Position numbers and translations under genes: made by a program. DNA of 16,125 bases from Candidatus Kapaibacterium sp. (GTDB lineage: Bacteria > Bacteroidota > Ignavibacteria > Kapaibacteriales > UBA2268), in NCBI GenBank assembly GCA_028691175.1, contig JAQUZU010000020.1, positions 1 through 16,125 on the forward strand. Reading direction: 5' to 3'. Positions 1 through 7,744 of this stretch are shown in pieces (positions within the stretch are counted from its first letter, which is position 1; each line of letters opens with the position of its first letter). Under the pieces are notes generated by a model, which was given only the letters and a program-made list of their open reading frames with translations, searched no databases and was not told the DNA's origin.

Positions 1-770
1 GATGCAATCATACCGACTGCCATTAAAGTAAAAAATGTTCCGCCCTCAATTGCCAAGCCGATTTCTTTGATATACATTGCTATGTAGTTTGTTATGCACG
101 CGTACGGAATAGCAAAAAGTAAAAACGAGAGGCCGGCGGGAAGCCCTTTTAAGAGTATAAAGCGGTCGAGCGAAACGACCGGACTTTGCACTGCGGGGCG
201 AAATTTAAGTTTTACAAACGATGAAAGCAATACTCCTAAAGCACTGATACAAAAGCAGATAGCGAAAATAACCGAGCATGAATATGAATGATATAAAAAT
301 AGTGCAGCCATCGGTCCGAAGCACATAGCAAGGTTGTTTGCAATGCCGTAATATCCGATGCCTTCGGTTCGCCGCGAAGACGGCAGGGCATCGATTACAA
401 TAGTCGAACCGGCAACCGAGAGCGTGCCAAACGAAAGTCCGTGAATAAATCTGAAGGCTGTCATTACTGCGACCGAACCCGCGAAAATATATCCGCCGAA
501 TGCCAGAGTGAAAAGTATGAATGAAATCAGATAAATCGGCTTGCGGGAATATACGTCTAGAAAGTATCCGCTGAACGGACGAACCAAAAGCGTCGCAACC
601 GTAAAGCAGGAAATTATTATGCCGGCTTCTGCCTTATTCACGCCGAAATCTTCAGTCAGATAAAATACGAGAATCGGCAAAATCATGTAAAAAGCGAAAA
701 AAGTCAGGAAATTCGAAATCGTCAGAAGGCAGAAATTTTTATTTAGTAGCTTGTCTTGTGTGTCATTCAT
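1..770 (-). CDS. MFS transporter, partial (C-terminal half lies outside the window)
   Basis: An uninterrupted minus-strand reading frame runs from the ATG at 770-768 to the window edge and gives 256 residues. The protein is very hydrophobic, with about seven probable membrane helices, so roughly the first 60% of a typical 400-residue 12-helix MFS carrier is present. The loop between helices 2 and 3 reads RPFSGYFLDVYSRKPIYL, a good MFS motif A (G-x3-D-x2-x-R-K). A second hallmark lies near residues 115-150, where SSRRTEGIGYYG is followed by a GP-containing helix. AAAGGA lies 8 bases upstream of the start and supports it. A second in-frame-looking ATG four bases downstream is out of frame. The family moves small solutes or drugs across the inner membrane with ion coupling; the substrate cannot be told from sequence. 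The gene is divergent from the GNAT gene at 946. Confidence 0.88.
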   Translation of the reverse strand, partial: MNDTQDKLLNKNFCLLTISNFLTFFAFYMILPILVFYLTEDFGVNKAEAGIIISCFTVATLLVRPFSGYFLDVYSRKPIYLISFILFTLAFGGYIFAGSVAVMTAFRFIHGLSFGTLSVAGSTIVIDALPSSRRTEGIGYYGIANNLAMCFGPMAALFLYHSYSCSVIFAICFCISALGVLLSSFVKLKFRPAVQSPVVSLDRFILLKGLPAGLSFLLFAIPYACITNYIAMYIKEIGLAIEGGTFFTLMAVGMIA

Positions 771-945
771 TGTCGTAGTCCTTTGGCGAAAAAATTCTAA
801 AAAGGATGTTGTCCGAATTAGAAGGCGTAATTCGGCAATAATTATTGTATAAAATCGTTATTGACAAATTTAGCACTGAACCAAATGAGAGAAGTATCAA
901 GTGTCGTTTTATCCACTAAAATTTTATTAAGTAAATTGAGAAACT

Positions 946-1716
946 ATGTTAAATATAATTAAATTAGATGAAACCAACATCGATAGCGAGCATATTTGTT
1001 GCGCTATTTCGGACAAGAAATGTGCCGAAAGTTACGAGGCAAAGAAACAATGGCTTCGCGAACGTTTTGCGGAGGGCTATGTCTTTCGCAGAATCGATGC
1101 ACGAGCGAAAGTTTTTCTCGAATATTGTCCGGCAGAGGTCGGCTGGGTACCGGTTATTGCCCCGAATTATCTGCTTTTAAATTGCTTCTGGGTGTCCGGA
1201 CAGTACAAGGGGCAGGGCTATGCGAAGGAACTTCTTCGCTTGGCAATTGAAGATGCACAGGGAAAAGACGGTTTAACCACTGTTGCCGGCAAGAAAAAAC
1301 TTTCTTTCATGAGCGATGCTAAGTGGTTAATAAAGCAGGGATTTGAGGTATGCGATGAATCGCATGCCGGCTTTGTTGTTTTGACCAAAAAACTTAACTC
1401 GGCGGCACCGGATCCGAAGTTTACCGACGCGGCGCGTGCCTGTGAATGTCCGAATAAAAACGGGATTGTCGTGTATTATTCGAATCGCTGTCCGTTCAGT
1501 GAATTTCATGTAAAAAATACGCTTTCCGAAACATTAAGTAAACGCGATATTTCCTTGGAAATTATAAAACTTACGTCTCGCGAGATGGCACAAAATGCAC
1601 CTACGCCGGCGACTATCTTCAGTATGTTCTATAACGGAAAGTATGTCACGAACGATATTAGTGTCTGCATGGATTTGCGTTTTGACAAGGCAATGGCGAA
1701 AGTTCTTGAAAAATAA
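946..1716 (+). CDS. GNAT-family N-acetyltransferase with C-terminal YoaP domain
   Basis: The product has 256 residues. Residues about 1-148 are a GNAT fold, with the acetyl-CoA-binding loop SGQYKGQGYAKELL at 85-98 (Q-x2-G-x-G/A pattern). Residues about 172-250 match the YoaP-like domain usually found at the C terminus of such enzymes, recognisable by YYSNRCPFSEFHV (Cys182) and AQNAPTPATIFSMFYNGK. The family transfers an acetyl group from acetyl-CoA to an amine; the acceptor is unknown. The YoaP part looks like a thioredoxin-fold remnant with a single cysteine, so redox chemistry of the CxxC type is not expected. The ATG at 946 has only a weak SD (TTGAG). The gene stands alone, divergent from the MFS gene and followed by tRNA genes on the other strand. 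Eight of nine proline codons are CCG, in line with most of the window. Confidence 0.88.
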   Translation: MLNIIKLDETNIDSEHICCAISDKKCAESYEAKKQWLRERFAEGYVFRRIDARAKVFLEYCPAEVGWVPVIAPNYLLLNCFWVSGQYKGQGYAKELLRLAIEDAQGKDGLTTVAGKKKLSFMSDAKWLIKQGFEVCDESHAGFVVLTKKLNSAAPDPKFTDAARACECPNKNGIVVYYSNRCPFSEFHVKNTLSETLSKRDISLEIIKLTSREMAQNAPTPATIFSMFYNGKYVTNDISVCMDLRFDKAMAKVLEK

Positions 1717-1754
1717 TGCGATTAGCTATTGTGGAATTATCCGGCAATATATAC

Positions 1755-1786
1755 AAAAAGAGCAAATCTTTTTGGATTTGCTCTTT
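1755..1786 (-). terminator. Intrinsic terminator of tRNA-Pro copy 1
   Basis: Arms at 1757-1768 and 1775-1786 form a perfect 12-bp stem with a six-base loop. Read on the minus strand the stem is followed by a short T run. It begins 2 bases after the discriminator base of the tRNA. On the plus strand it lies 40 bases after the GNAT gene and could also slow transcription from there, but it lacks a T tract in that direction. Confidence 0.85.
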
Positions 1787-1787
1787 G

Positions 1788-1861
<74 letters not shown>

Positions 1862-1880
1862 TTACCGAATTGACGGTCTT

Positions 1881-1911
1881 CAAAACTACGGAAATTTTTT
1901 TAATATGCAAA
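1881..1911 (-). promoter_or_regulatory. Bacteroidota-type promoter for tRNA-Pro copy 1
   Basis: The minus strand reads TTTG (1911-1908), 19 bases, then TAGTTTTG (1888-1881). This is an exact fit to the -33 TTTG / -7 TAnnTTTG promoter described for Bacteroidota. The expected start point near 1874 leaves a short leader before the tRNA 5' end at 1861. Confidence 0.8.
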
Positions 1912-1930
1912 ACATTTTTTCGCTTATTAA

Positions 1931-1963
1931 AACAAAAGAGCAAATCTTTTTGGATTTGCTCTT
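1931..1963 (-). terminator. Intrinsic terminator of tRNA-Pro copy 2
   Basis: Arms at 1936-1946 and 1953-1963 form an 11-bp stem with a six-base loop, followed on the minus strand by TTG. It is one base pair shorter than the copy 1 stem, because an A and a T have been lost on opposite arms. It separates copy 2 from the promoter of copy 1. Confidence 0.8.
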
Positions 1964-1964
1964 G

Positions 1965-2038
<74 letters not shown>

Positions 2039-2057
2039 TTACCGAATTAACGGTCTT

Positions 2058-2088
2058 CAAAACTACGGAAATTTTTTTAATATGCAAA
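2058..2088 (-). promoter_or_regulatory. Bacteroidota-type promoter for tRNA-Pro copy 2
   Basis: TTTG (2088-2085), 19 bases, TAGTTTTG (2065-2058) on the minus strand, identical to the copy 1 promoter. Its preservation in both copies supports its being functional. Confidence 0.8.
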
Positions 2089-2297
2089 ATATATTTGAAA
2101 TTTTTTTATTTATTAGGCGATTAGTTTTCCGGAGCTTGCATAGTATCGGCTGAATGCAAAAATTTTGCCGCTAAGTTTGCTGCTTTGAGTATCTGTTTTT
2201 ATATTGTCTTTTCGATAATTTACACTATTACTGCTTTTTATACGTTTTTGTATGATTATACAATACAAATAACAATATTAACATTCGGAGTAATAAC

Positions 2298-5200
2298 GTG
2301 AGACATTTTATCGGTGTGTGTTTAGGCGCTTCTACCGTCTCATTCGTGAAAATTTGCGAAAAAGATAACAATATAAATGTTGAAGAAGTAAGCAGTATTG
2401 CCCATAACGGCAATCCGAAGCAGGTGTTTGTGGATAATTTGAGCAAGTTTTCCACAAAGGACGATCCGGTTATAGTTACCGGGCGTAAGTTTAGAAATAT
2501 CGTGAACTTACCGACGATTCCGGAGCCGGAGGCAACCGAACTTGCATTTGGTTATGTTAATCGTGATAAGGAAAAATATTCCGCTATTGCGAGCGTAGGT
2601 GGCGAAACTTTTATGGTTTATTCGCTAGATGATGAGGGGAAAATTTCCCAAGTCATTACTAAAAATCAGTGTGCGAGCGGTACGGGAGAGTTTTTCCTGC
2701 AGCAGGTCAAGAGAATGAATATTACGGTGCAGGAGGCGAACGACCTTGCACGCGATGCGGATCCGTTTAAGGTCTCCGGACGTTGCTCCGTATTTTGCAA
2801 GTCGGACTGTACGCACGCACTGAATAAAGGCGTGCCGAAAAGCGAAGTTGCCAGCGGTTTGGCACTGATGATGGCAGAAAAAGTAGAGGAATTGCTTAAG
2901 AAAAATCATACTGAAAAAGTCATGATGGTCGGCGGAGTTACGAAAAATGATGCAGTAATGGGCTTTTTGCGCAAAAAACACGCGGATCTTGTGATTCCGG
3001 AGGAAGCAGGATATTTCGAGGCATTGGGTGCGGCGGTCTATGGTGTCAAAAATAACGTCAAGCCGTTCGATCGCACGAAACCTGTTTTAAAAGAAAAAGA
3101 ATCTTCGTTCTCGTTCTTGCAGCCGCTCGAAAAATTCCGCGACAAGGTGGTATTCAAAGAGACTTCTCACGATGTAGCACACGACGGCGACCGTTGCATT
3201 CTTGGTTTGGATGTCGGTTCTACTACGACTAAGGCGGTGATTATCCGCGAGTCGGACAGTCAGGTTCTTGCTTCGATTTATCTCTATACGCACGGCGATC
3301 CGATTAAGGCATCGCGTGAATGCTATGCCGAATTGCTCAAGCAAATCAACGCAAAAATCGAAATCGTCGGGCTGGGAACGACCGGTTCGGGACGTCATAT
3401 TGCCGGACTTCATGCGCTGACTGACGGCGTTTTCAATGAAATAGTTGCCCACGCAACAGCCGCAGTTTATTATGATCCGGAAGTAGATACAATTTTTGAA
3501 ATTGGCGGTCAAGATGCAAAATATACGTATATTGTAAATAAAGTTCCCGCTGATTATGCGATGAATGAGGCTTGCTCTGCCGGCACCGGTTCGTTTATCG
3601 AAGAGTCGGCTCACGAGTCGCTCGGCATCGACGTTAAAGACATTGAAGGCATTGCACTTTCCGGCAAGCGTCCGCCTAACTTTAGCGATCAATGTGCCGC
3701 GTTTATCAGTTCGGACATTAAAACTGCGTTGCAGGAAAATATCGATAAAACCGACGTTGTTGCCGGGCTTGTTTATTCGATTTGCCTGAATTACGTCAAC
3801 AGAGTAAAGGGCAACCGCCCGGTTGGAAGCAAAATATTTATGCAGGGCGGAGTATGCTATAATAAGGCAATTCCGATTGCGATGGCTGCACTTACCGGAC
3901 AAAATATCATTGTGCCGCCGGATCCGGGGCTGATGGGTGCATTTGGTGTTGCTCTCGAAGTAAAAGAAAAACTCGAACTCGGCCTGCTCGAAGAAAAACA
4001 TTTCGATTTGAAGGAACTTGCCGAGCGCGAAGTAAATTATAAAAAGCCATTCATCTGTGCCGGCGGAAAAGAAAAATGCGACCTTAAGTGCTCGATTAAC
4101 ATGATCGAAATTCAAGGAAAAGTATATCCGTTCGGTGGTGCGTGCAACCGGTATTATTCGTTGAATCAGACTAAAAACATTGAACCGGCAGAATATGACT
4201 ACGTGCAGATTCGCCACGATTTAATGTTTGGCGAAAAATATGCTCCGAAAAAGGAACTCCCGGAAAATGCAAAAGTTATCGGCATAAACGGATCTTTCCA
4301 TACGCATACGATTTTCCCGCTGTACTATAATTTCTTTACCGAACTCGGATTTAAGGTTTATCTCTCCGAAGTTCCGCAAGATGAGGGCATGGAACGCGAA
4401 CTTTCGTCGTTCTGCTATCCGGCACAGCTTTCGCTCGGACTGTTTCAGGATCTGGTAAATCAAAATTGCGATTACTATTTCTTGCCGGGCATTATGGAAA
4501 TGTACTGCGAGGATAAGGCTTTCCATCAAAAGGATAATAACTGCACTTGCGCATTTTTGAATACGGAGGCATATTTTATTCCGCAGGCGTTCAAAGATTG
4601 CAATATCAAAGATAAAATTGTGCATACGATTTTCAATTACGCTTACGGCTATCATACTCAGGAAAACAAATATATCGAAATAGCCAAGCAAATGGGCATT
4701 ACAGATGTTGAACGTGTCAAAGCGGCATACAAGAAGGCATACACAATGCAAGCCGATTTTGACGATGAATTGCTCGAAATCGGGCGTCGTGCGCTGGCTG
4801 ATCTCGAAAAGCATCCGGACGAGTTTGCAATTGTTTTGGTCGGCAGACCATATAATTCGTTTACTGAAATTTCGAACAAAGGAATTCCGCGCAAATTTGC
4901 GTCTCGCGGCGTGAAAATTATCCCGTATGACATGCTTGAGTATCGTCCGGAGAAAATCGAAGATGACGAGTATTGGGAAAGTGGCAAGAAAATCCTGAAA
5001 GTTGGACGTTATATCAAGCGTCATCCGCAACTATTTGCAACTTATATTTCGAATTTCTCGTGTGCGCCGGATTCGATGATTATGACGATTTTCCGCTCGC
5101 TGATGGGCACTAAACCGTCCCTGACACTTGAATTGGACGGTCATACAGCGGATTCCGGTATTAATACGCGTATTGATGCCGCTCTTGATATTATCGCAAA

Positions 5201-6611
5201 TTATCGCAAAGTGCAGCAAAATCGTAAGCCGCTCGGCTCGGACGGATACGTTCAGGCAAGCGTAGAGTTTGCAAAAGACAATACGCTGTTTCATGCGTCG
5301 GACGGTCAGACAATGTCGATTAACGATCCGCGCTTGCAGATTCTCGTTCCGCCGATGGGCGATTTGACTTCAAGGATTTTCGCTGCGGCGTGTCGTTCGC
5401 AAGGCATGAACGCGGTGGCTCTGCCGGAAGCAAATCAGGAAGTGCTAAAGCTCGGACGCAAAAACTCGACCGGCAAGGAATGTCTGCCGCTGATTCTTTT
5501 GGTGGGTGCTTTGACTAACTATTTAGAAAATAAATGGGATAAGACATCTCCGGTTATTTTGTTCATAGTGCAGGGGGCGGGCGATTGCCGTCTGGGACAA
5601 TATCCGGTATTTTTGCGCGATATGATTAAACGCAAGAAAATCAGCAACGTTGCGGCATTGGCATTGAAGCAGGAAAACGGTTTTGCCGGTATGGGCGAGA
5701 ACTTCTCGAAACATGCTGCGCTCGGCTTGCTTGCCGCCGATGTGCTCGACGATTTGCGTAACGGTATTCTTGCGAATGCGGAAAATCCGGAAACCGGAAT
5801 CGAAATCTTTAACCGTGAATTTGCGAACTTGGAGACCGAATTTGCAAAGAATCCGGACAATCTCTTCAAGCAACTTAATAAACTTGCCGATGCAGTCAAA
5901 TGCGAGATTCCGGCAAAAACAAAAATCGAAGACAGCAAATATATTGCCTTGCTGGGCGAAATGTATGTTCGCCGCGACCGTTTTTCGCATAAATTCCTTG
6001 CTCAGTACTTCGCAAAACAGGGCTTCATCATGAAGACTGCGTATATTACCGAGTGGCTGTATTATCTGGAAGAATTGATGAAACTCAATATCCTTCAGCC
6101 GAAAAAATCGCTGAAAGATTCGCAAGAGAGATTCCTGCGCTCGCTTTTCGTGCGCTATTCCGAAAAGAAAGTAAAGAAAGCACTCGCGAAATCCGGCTAT
6201 TACGAATATCGCAAGACAGATGTTTCGCCACTCCTCGAGAGCAGCAAGCACTTGTTCCCGTATGATTGTCGCGGCGAAGTCGGCTTGACGGTCGGCACCA
6301 TGCTACACGAAACTCTCGAAGAATATGCCGGAGTAGTCAATATCGGACCTTTCGGCTGTATGCCGACCAGAACAAGTGAAGCCATTGCAATGCCGGAACT
6401 TACAGTGAAAGCAAAGAAAGAATCGCAATTACAGTTTAATCCGAAATACAAACTGTCGTCTGTATTTAAGGATAATATGACGTTGCCGTTCCTGACTATC
6501 GAAACCGACGGAAATGTCTTCCCGCAGGTGATAGAGGCACGTTTGGAGACGTTTATGCTGCAGGCAAAGCGTGCTGCCGAATTAATGGCGGAAGCGAAAA
6601 AGCAAAAGTAA
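2298..6611 (+). CDS. Fused double acyl-CoA dehydratase activase (BadF/BcrA-type ATPase) with DUF2229/COG3580-COG3581 regions
   Basis: This 1437-residue protein starts with GTG at 2298, with CGGAG 7 bases upstream. Residues about 1-250 and 300-560 are two ASKHA-fold ATPase domains of the 2-hydroxyacyl-CoA dehydratase activase family, which use ATP to inject an electron into a partner dehydratase. Domain 2 has the canonical phosphate motif LGLDVGSTTTKAV (302-314); domain 1 has GVCLGASTVSFVK, with Cys8 in place of the Asp. Each domain keeps the two cysteines that in HgdC-type homodimers share one [4Fe-4S] cluster: Cys125 and Cys163, and Cys426 and Cys466. Residues about 580-1437 look like the DUF2229 and COG3580/COG3581 parts common in such large proteins, with a cluster at Cys587, Cys594, Cys598 and Cys616 and a conserved-looking GPFGCMPTRTSEA near 1350. 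The fusion would build the cluster within one chain. No dehydratase subunit gene is nearby, so the electron acceptor and reaction are unknown. Confidence 0.85.
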   Translation: MRHFIGVCLGASTVSFVKICEKDNNINVEEVSSIAHNGNPKQVFVDNLSKFSTKDDPVIVTGRKFRNIVNLPTIPEPEATELAFGYVNRDKEKYSAIASVGGETFMVYSLDDEGKISQVITKNQCASGTGEFFLQQVKRMNITVQEANDLARDADPFKVSGRCSVFCKSDCTHALNKGVPKSEVASGLALMMAEKVEELLKKNHTEKVMMVGGVTKNDAVMGFLRKKHADLVIPEEAGYFEALGAAVYGVKNNVKPFDRTKPVLKEKESSFSFLQPLEKFRDKVVFKETSHDVAHDGDRCILGLDVGSTTTKAVIIRESDSQVLASIYLYTHGDPIKASRECYAELLKQINAKIEIVGLGTTGSGRHIAGLHALTDGVFNEIVAHATAAVYYDPEVDTIFEIGGQDAKYTYIVNKVPADYAMNEACSAGTGSFIEESAHESLGIDVKDIEGIALSGKRPPNFSDQCAAFISSDIKTALQENIDKTDVVAGLVYSICLNYVNRVKGNRPVGSKIFMQGGVCYNKAIPIAMAALTGQNIIVPPDPGLMGAFGVALEVKEKLELGLLEEKHFDLKELAEREVNYKKPFICAGGKEKCDLKCSINMIEIQGKVYPFGGACNRYYSLNQTKNIEPAEYDYVQIRHDLMFGEKYAPKKELPENAKVIGINGSFHTHTIFPLYYNFFTELGFKVYLSEVPQDEGMERELSSFCYPAQLSLGLFQDLVNQNCDYYFLPGIMEMYCEDKAFHQKDNNCTCAFLNTEAYFIPQAFKDCNIKDKIVHTIFNYAYGYHTQENKYIEIAKQMGITDVERVKAAYKKAYTMQADFDDELLEIGRRALADLEKHPDEFAIVLVGRPYNSFTEISNKGIPRKFASRGVKIIPYDMLEYRPEKIEDDEYWESGKKILKVGRYIKRHPQLFATYISNFSCAPDSMIMTIFRSLMGTKPSLTLELDGHTADSGINTRIDAALDIIANYRKVQQNRKPLGSDGYVQASVEFAKDNTLFHASDGQTMSINDPRLQILVPPMGDLTSRIFAAACRSQGMNAVALPEANQEVLKLGRKNSTGKECLPLILLVGALTNYLENKWDKTSPVILFIVQGAGDCRLGQYPVFLRDMIKRKKISNVAALALKQENGFAGMGENFSKHAALGLLAADVLDDLRNGILANAENPETGIEIFNREFANLETEFAKNPDNLFKQLNKLADAVKCEIPAKTKIEDSKYIALLGEMYVRRDRFSHKFLAQYFAKQGFIMKTAYITEWLYYLEELMKLNILQPKKSLKDSQERFLRSLFVRYSEKKVKKALAKSGYYEYRKTDVSPLLESSKHLFPYDCRGEVGLTVGTMLHETLEEYAGVVNIGPFGCMPTRTSEAIAMPELTVKAKKESQLQFNPKYKLSSVFKDNMTLPFLTIETDGNVFPQVIEARLETFMLQAKRAAELMAEAKKQK

Positions 6612-6635
6612 AATTTTCGTTTATTACATACTATT

Positions 6636-6665
6636 AAAGGGGCGAATTCAATCGTCCCTTTTTTT
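6636..6665 (+). terminator. Intrinsic terminator after the activase gene
   Basis: Arms AAAGGGGCGA (6636-6645) and TCGTCCCTTT (6652-6661) pair over 10 bp with one G-T pair and a six-base loop. A run of seven T (6659-6665) follows and overlaps the arm. It lies between convergent genes. The same nine-base arms recur at 11147-11174. Confidence 0.85.
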
Positions 6666-6700
6666 ATGATATTTTGAAAATACATAATAAACGAAAATGG

Positions 6701-7174
6701 CTATTTGTGAGCCGGTAATTTGCCGGCTTTACGTGCTTTTTGAACTTGTGCCTCAGAAACTTTGATATTCATGTTGTTGAATTTTTGGTACGTGTAAGAC
6801 AAAATCAATGCAATGTCTGCATCTTTTAGGTTGCCGTCAATTTCGGTGGTCATCACGCCGTTATACGTAACACCATTTACAGTAACTTTGCCGGAGCGTC
6901 CGAACAGCATTCCGCGGAGAAGTTCGTGTGCGTTCGAGTTTTTGATGTAGTCCGCATTCTTTAGCGGAGGATATACTTTTTTAATTCCGGTGCCATTGTT
7001 CCGGTGGCACTTTGAGCAGTGTGCTTTATATAGTTTTTCGGCAGCCTTCATGTCTATTGAATTGTCGTCGCTTTTGCTCTCGAAAGAAAATGCAGCCATA
7101 AATGCAAACACAAAAATCGTAAGAATGGAAATTGCTCTCCACGCGTGTTTTATTTTATTTATATATGTCGTCAT
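6701..7174 (-). CDS. Membrane-anchored or exported mono-haem cytochrome c
   Basis: The 157-residue product starts at the ATG at 7174, chosen over an upstream ATG at 7240 because AGGA lies 6 bases before it and the hydrophobic signal or anchor segment (residues about 13-30) then sits at the N terminus. Residues 53-57 are CSKCH, the covalent haem c site with His57 as axial ligand. Met108 in NGVMTTE is the likely second ligand, placed before the LKDADIALILSY helix typical of class I cytochromes c. One haem is expected, in the periplasm. The family carries electrons between respiratory complexes; the partner is not shown here. The basic tail KARKAGKLPAHK follows the domain. The gene converges on the activase gene and diverges from HPr. 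Confidence 0.85.
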   Translation of the reverse strand: MTTYINKIKHAWRAISILTIFVFAFMAAFSFESKSDDNSIDMKAAEKLYKAHCSKCHRNNGTGIKKVYPPLKNADYIKNSNAHELLRGMLFGRSGKVTVNGVTYNGVMTTEIDGNLKDADIALILSYTYQKFNNMNIKVSEAQVQKARKAGKLPAHK

Positions 7175-7277
7175 AGTTTGTCCTACAATATTATTGGTGT
7201 AACACTTAATAAAGACACTTAAAGGGACGAAAAGTTGCATTTTTTCGTGCTTTATGCTAAAAAAAATAAAAAAAATA

Positions 7278-7308
7278 TTCGTAAATTTCGAATAATTGTG
7301 TATCTTTG
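7278..7308 (+). promoter_or_regulatory. Bacteroidota-type promoter for HPr
   Basis: TTCG (7278-7281; three of four bases of TTTG), 19 bases, then TATCTTTG (7301-7308), an exact TAnnTTTG. The predicted start near 7315 gives a leader of about 27 bases to the ATG at 7342, the same leader length as the promoters at 9193 and 10352. Confidence 0.65.
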
Positions 7309-7341
7309 TAATTGGTAAAAAGTGTAATTCTATGGAAAAGT

Positions 7342-7602
7342 ATGGAAGTACCCGTAACAGTTAGGAACAGAGCCGGCATACATACGCGCCCGGCAGCGAC
7401 GATTGTGAAATTGGCATCGAAATTTCAGTCGGAAGTATTTTTGTGTAACGATGGCTTCGAGGTAAACGCCAAGAGCATTATCGGCGTTATGACTTTAACA
7501 GCGGAGCAGGGTGCGATATTAACATTGAAAGTTGAAGGTCCGGACGAAGAAATTGCGGCGAAAGAAATCGGCGAATTATTCGAAAACTCGTTCAATGAGT
7601 AG
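7342..7602 (+). CDS. ptsH: HPr phosphocarrier protein
   Basis: The 86-residue product matches full-length HPr (about 85-90 residues). His14 in GIHTRPAA is the phosphorylation site that takes phosphate from enzyme I. Ser45 in NAKSIIGVMTL is at the place of the regulatory Ser46 of Firmicutes HPr. The ATG at 7342 is preferred. A TTG at 7312 would add ten residues outside the family fold and lies at the predicted transcription start; another ATG at 7332 is out of frame. GGA lies 5 bases upstream. No enzyme I or sugar permease is nearby, so it could serve sugar uptake or a regulatory PTS. It is a cytoplasmic protein. No terminator is seen before the next gene, 142 bases away, so read-through into it is possible. 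Confidence 0.92.
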   Translation: MEVPVTVRNRAGIHTRPAATIVKLASKFQSEVFLCNDGFEVNAKSIIGVMTLTAEQGAILTLKVEGPDEEIAAKEIGELFENSFNE

Positions 7603-7744
7603 ATAAACAAAAAAATAACTTGGATATTCCGAAAAAAAGTGTTAAGTTGAGAATTGAGAAACTGCAAAACGCTTGAGGATGTCTAATATAGATACAGAAA
7701 AAAATAGTATTTTAGTATAATAATTTACAGGAGATGGATTAAAG

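Noticed and set aside
94..291. Plus-strand frame at the left edge
   Set aside because: It is a shadow of the MFS gene on the minus strand, which shows motif A and membrane helices.
875..882. TAAATTTG on the minus strand as a -7 element for the MFS gene
   Set aside because: No TTTG partner lies at the right distance, and the leader would be about 100 bases.
2172..2179. TAAGTTTG as a -7 element for the activase gene
   Set aside because: The octamer fits TAnnTTTG, but no TTTG lies 19-21 bases upstream and the leader would be about 110 bases. The promoter of this gene remains unassigned.
3087..4217. Long minus-strand open frame (376 codons) inside the activase gene
   Set aside because: It lies wholly within a strongly supported plus-strand gene, and its translation is of low complexity and unlike a folded protein. 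Codon bias of the true gene explains it. The same applies to minus-strand frames at 2625-2981, 4221-5030, 5031-5294, 5519-6251 and 6200-6685.
7175..7240. Upstream ATG at 7240 as the cytochrome c start
   Set aside because: It would add 22 residues before the signal segment. The ATG at 7174 has an SD and gives a normal N-terminal signal.
7708..7715. TATTTTAG as a -7 element for the four-helix protein gene
   Set aside because: It resembles the isomerase element and is well placed for a leader of about 25 bases, but no TTTG-like box lies 19-21 bases upstream, so it is not listed as a feature.
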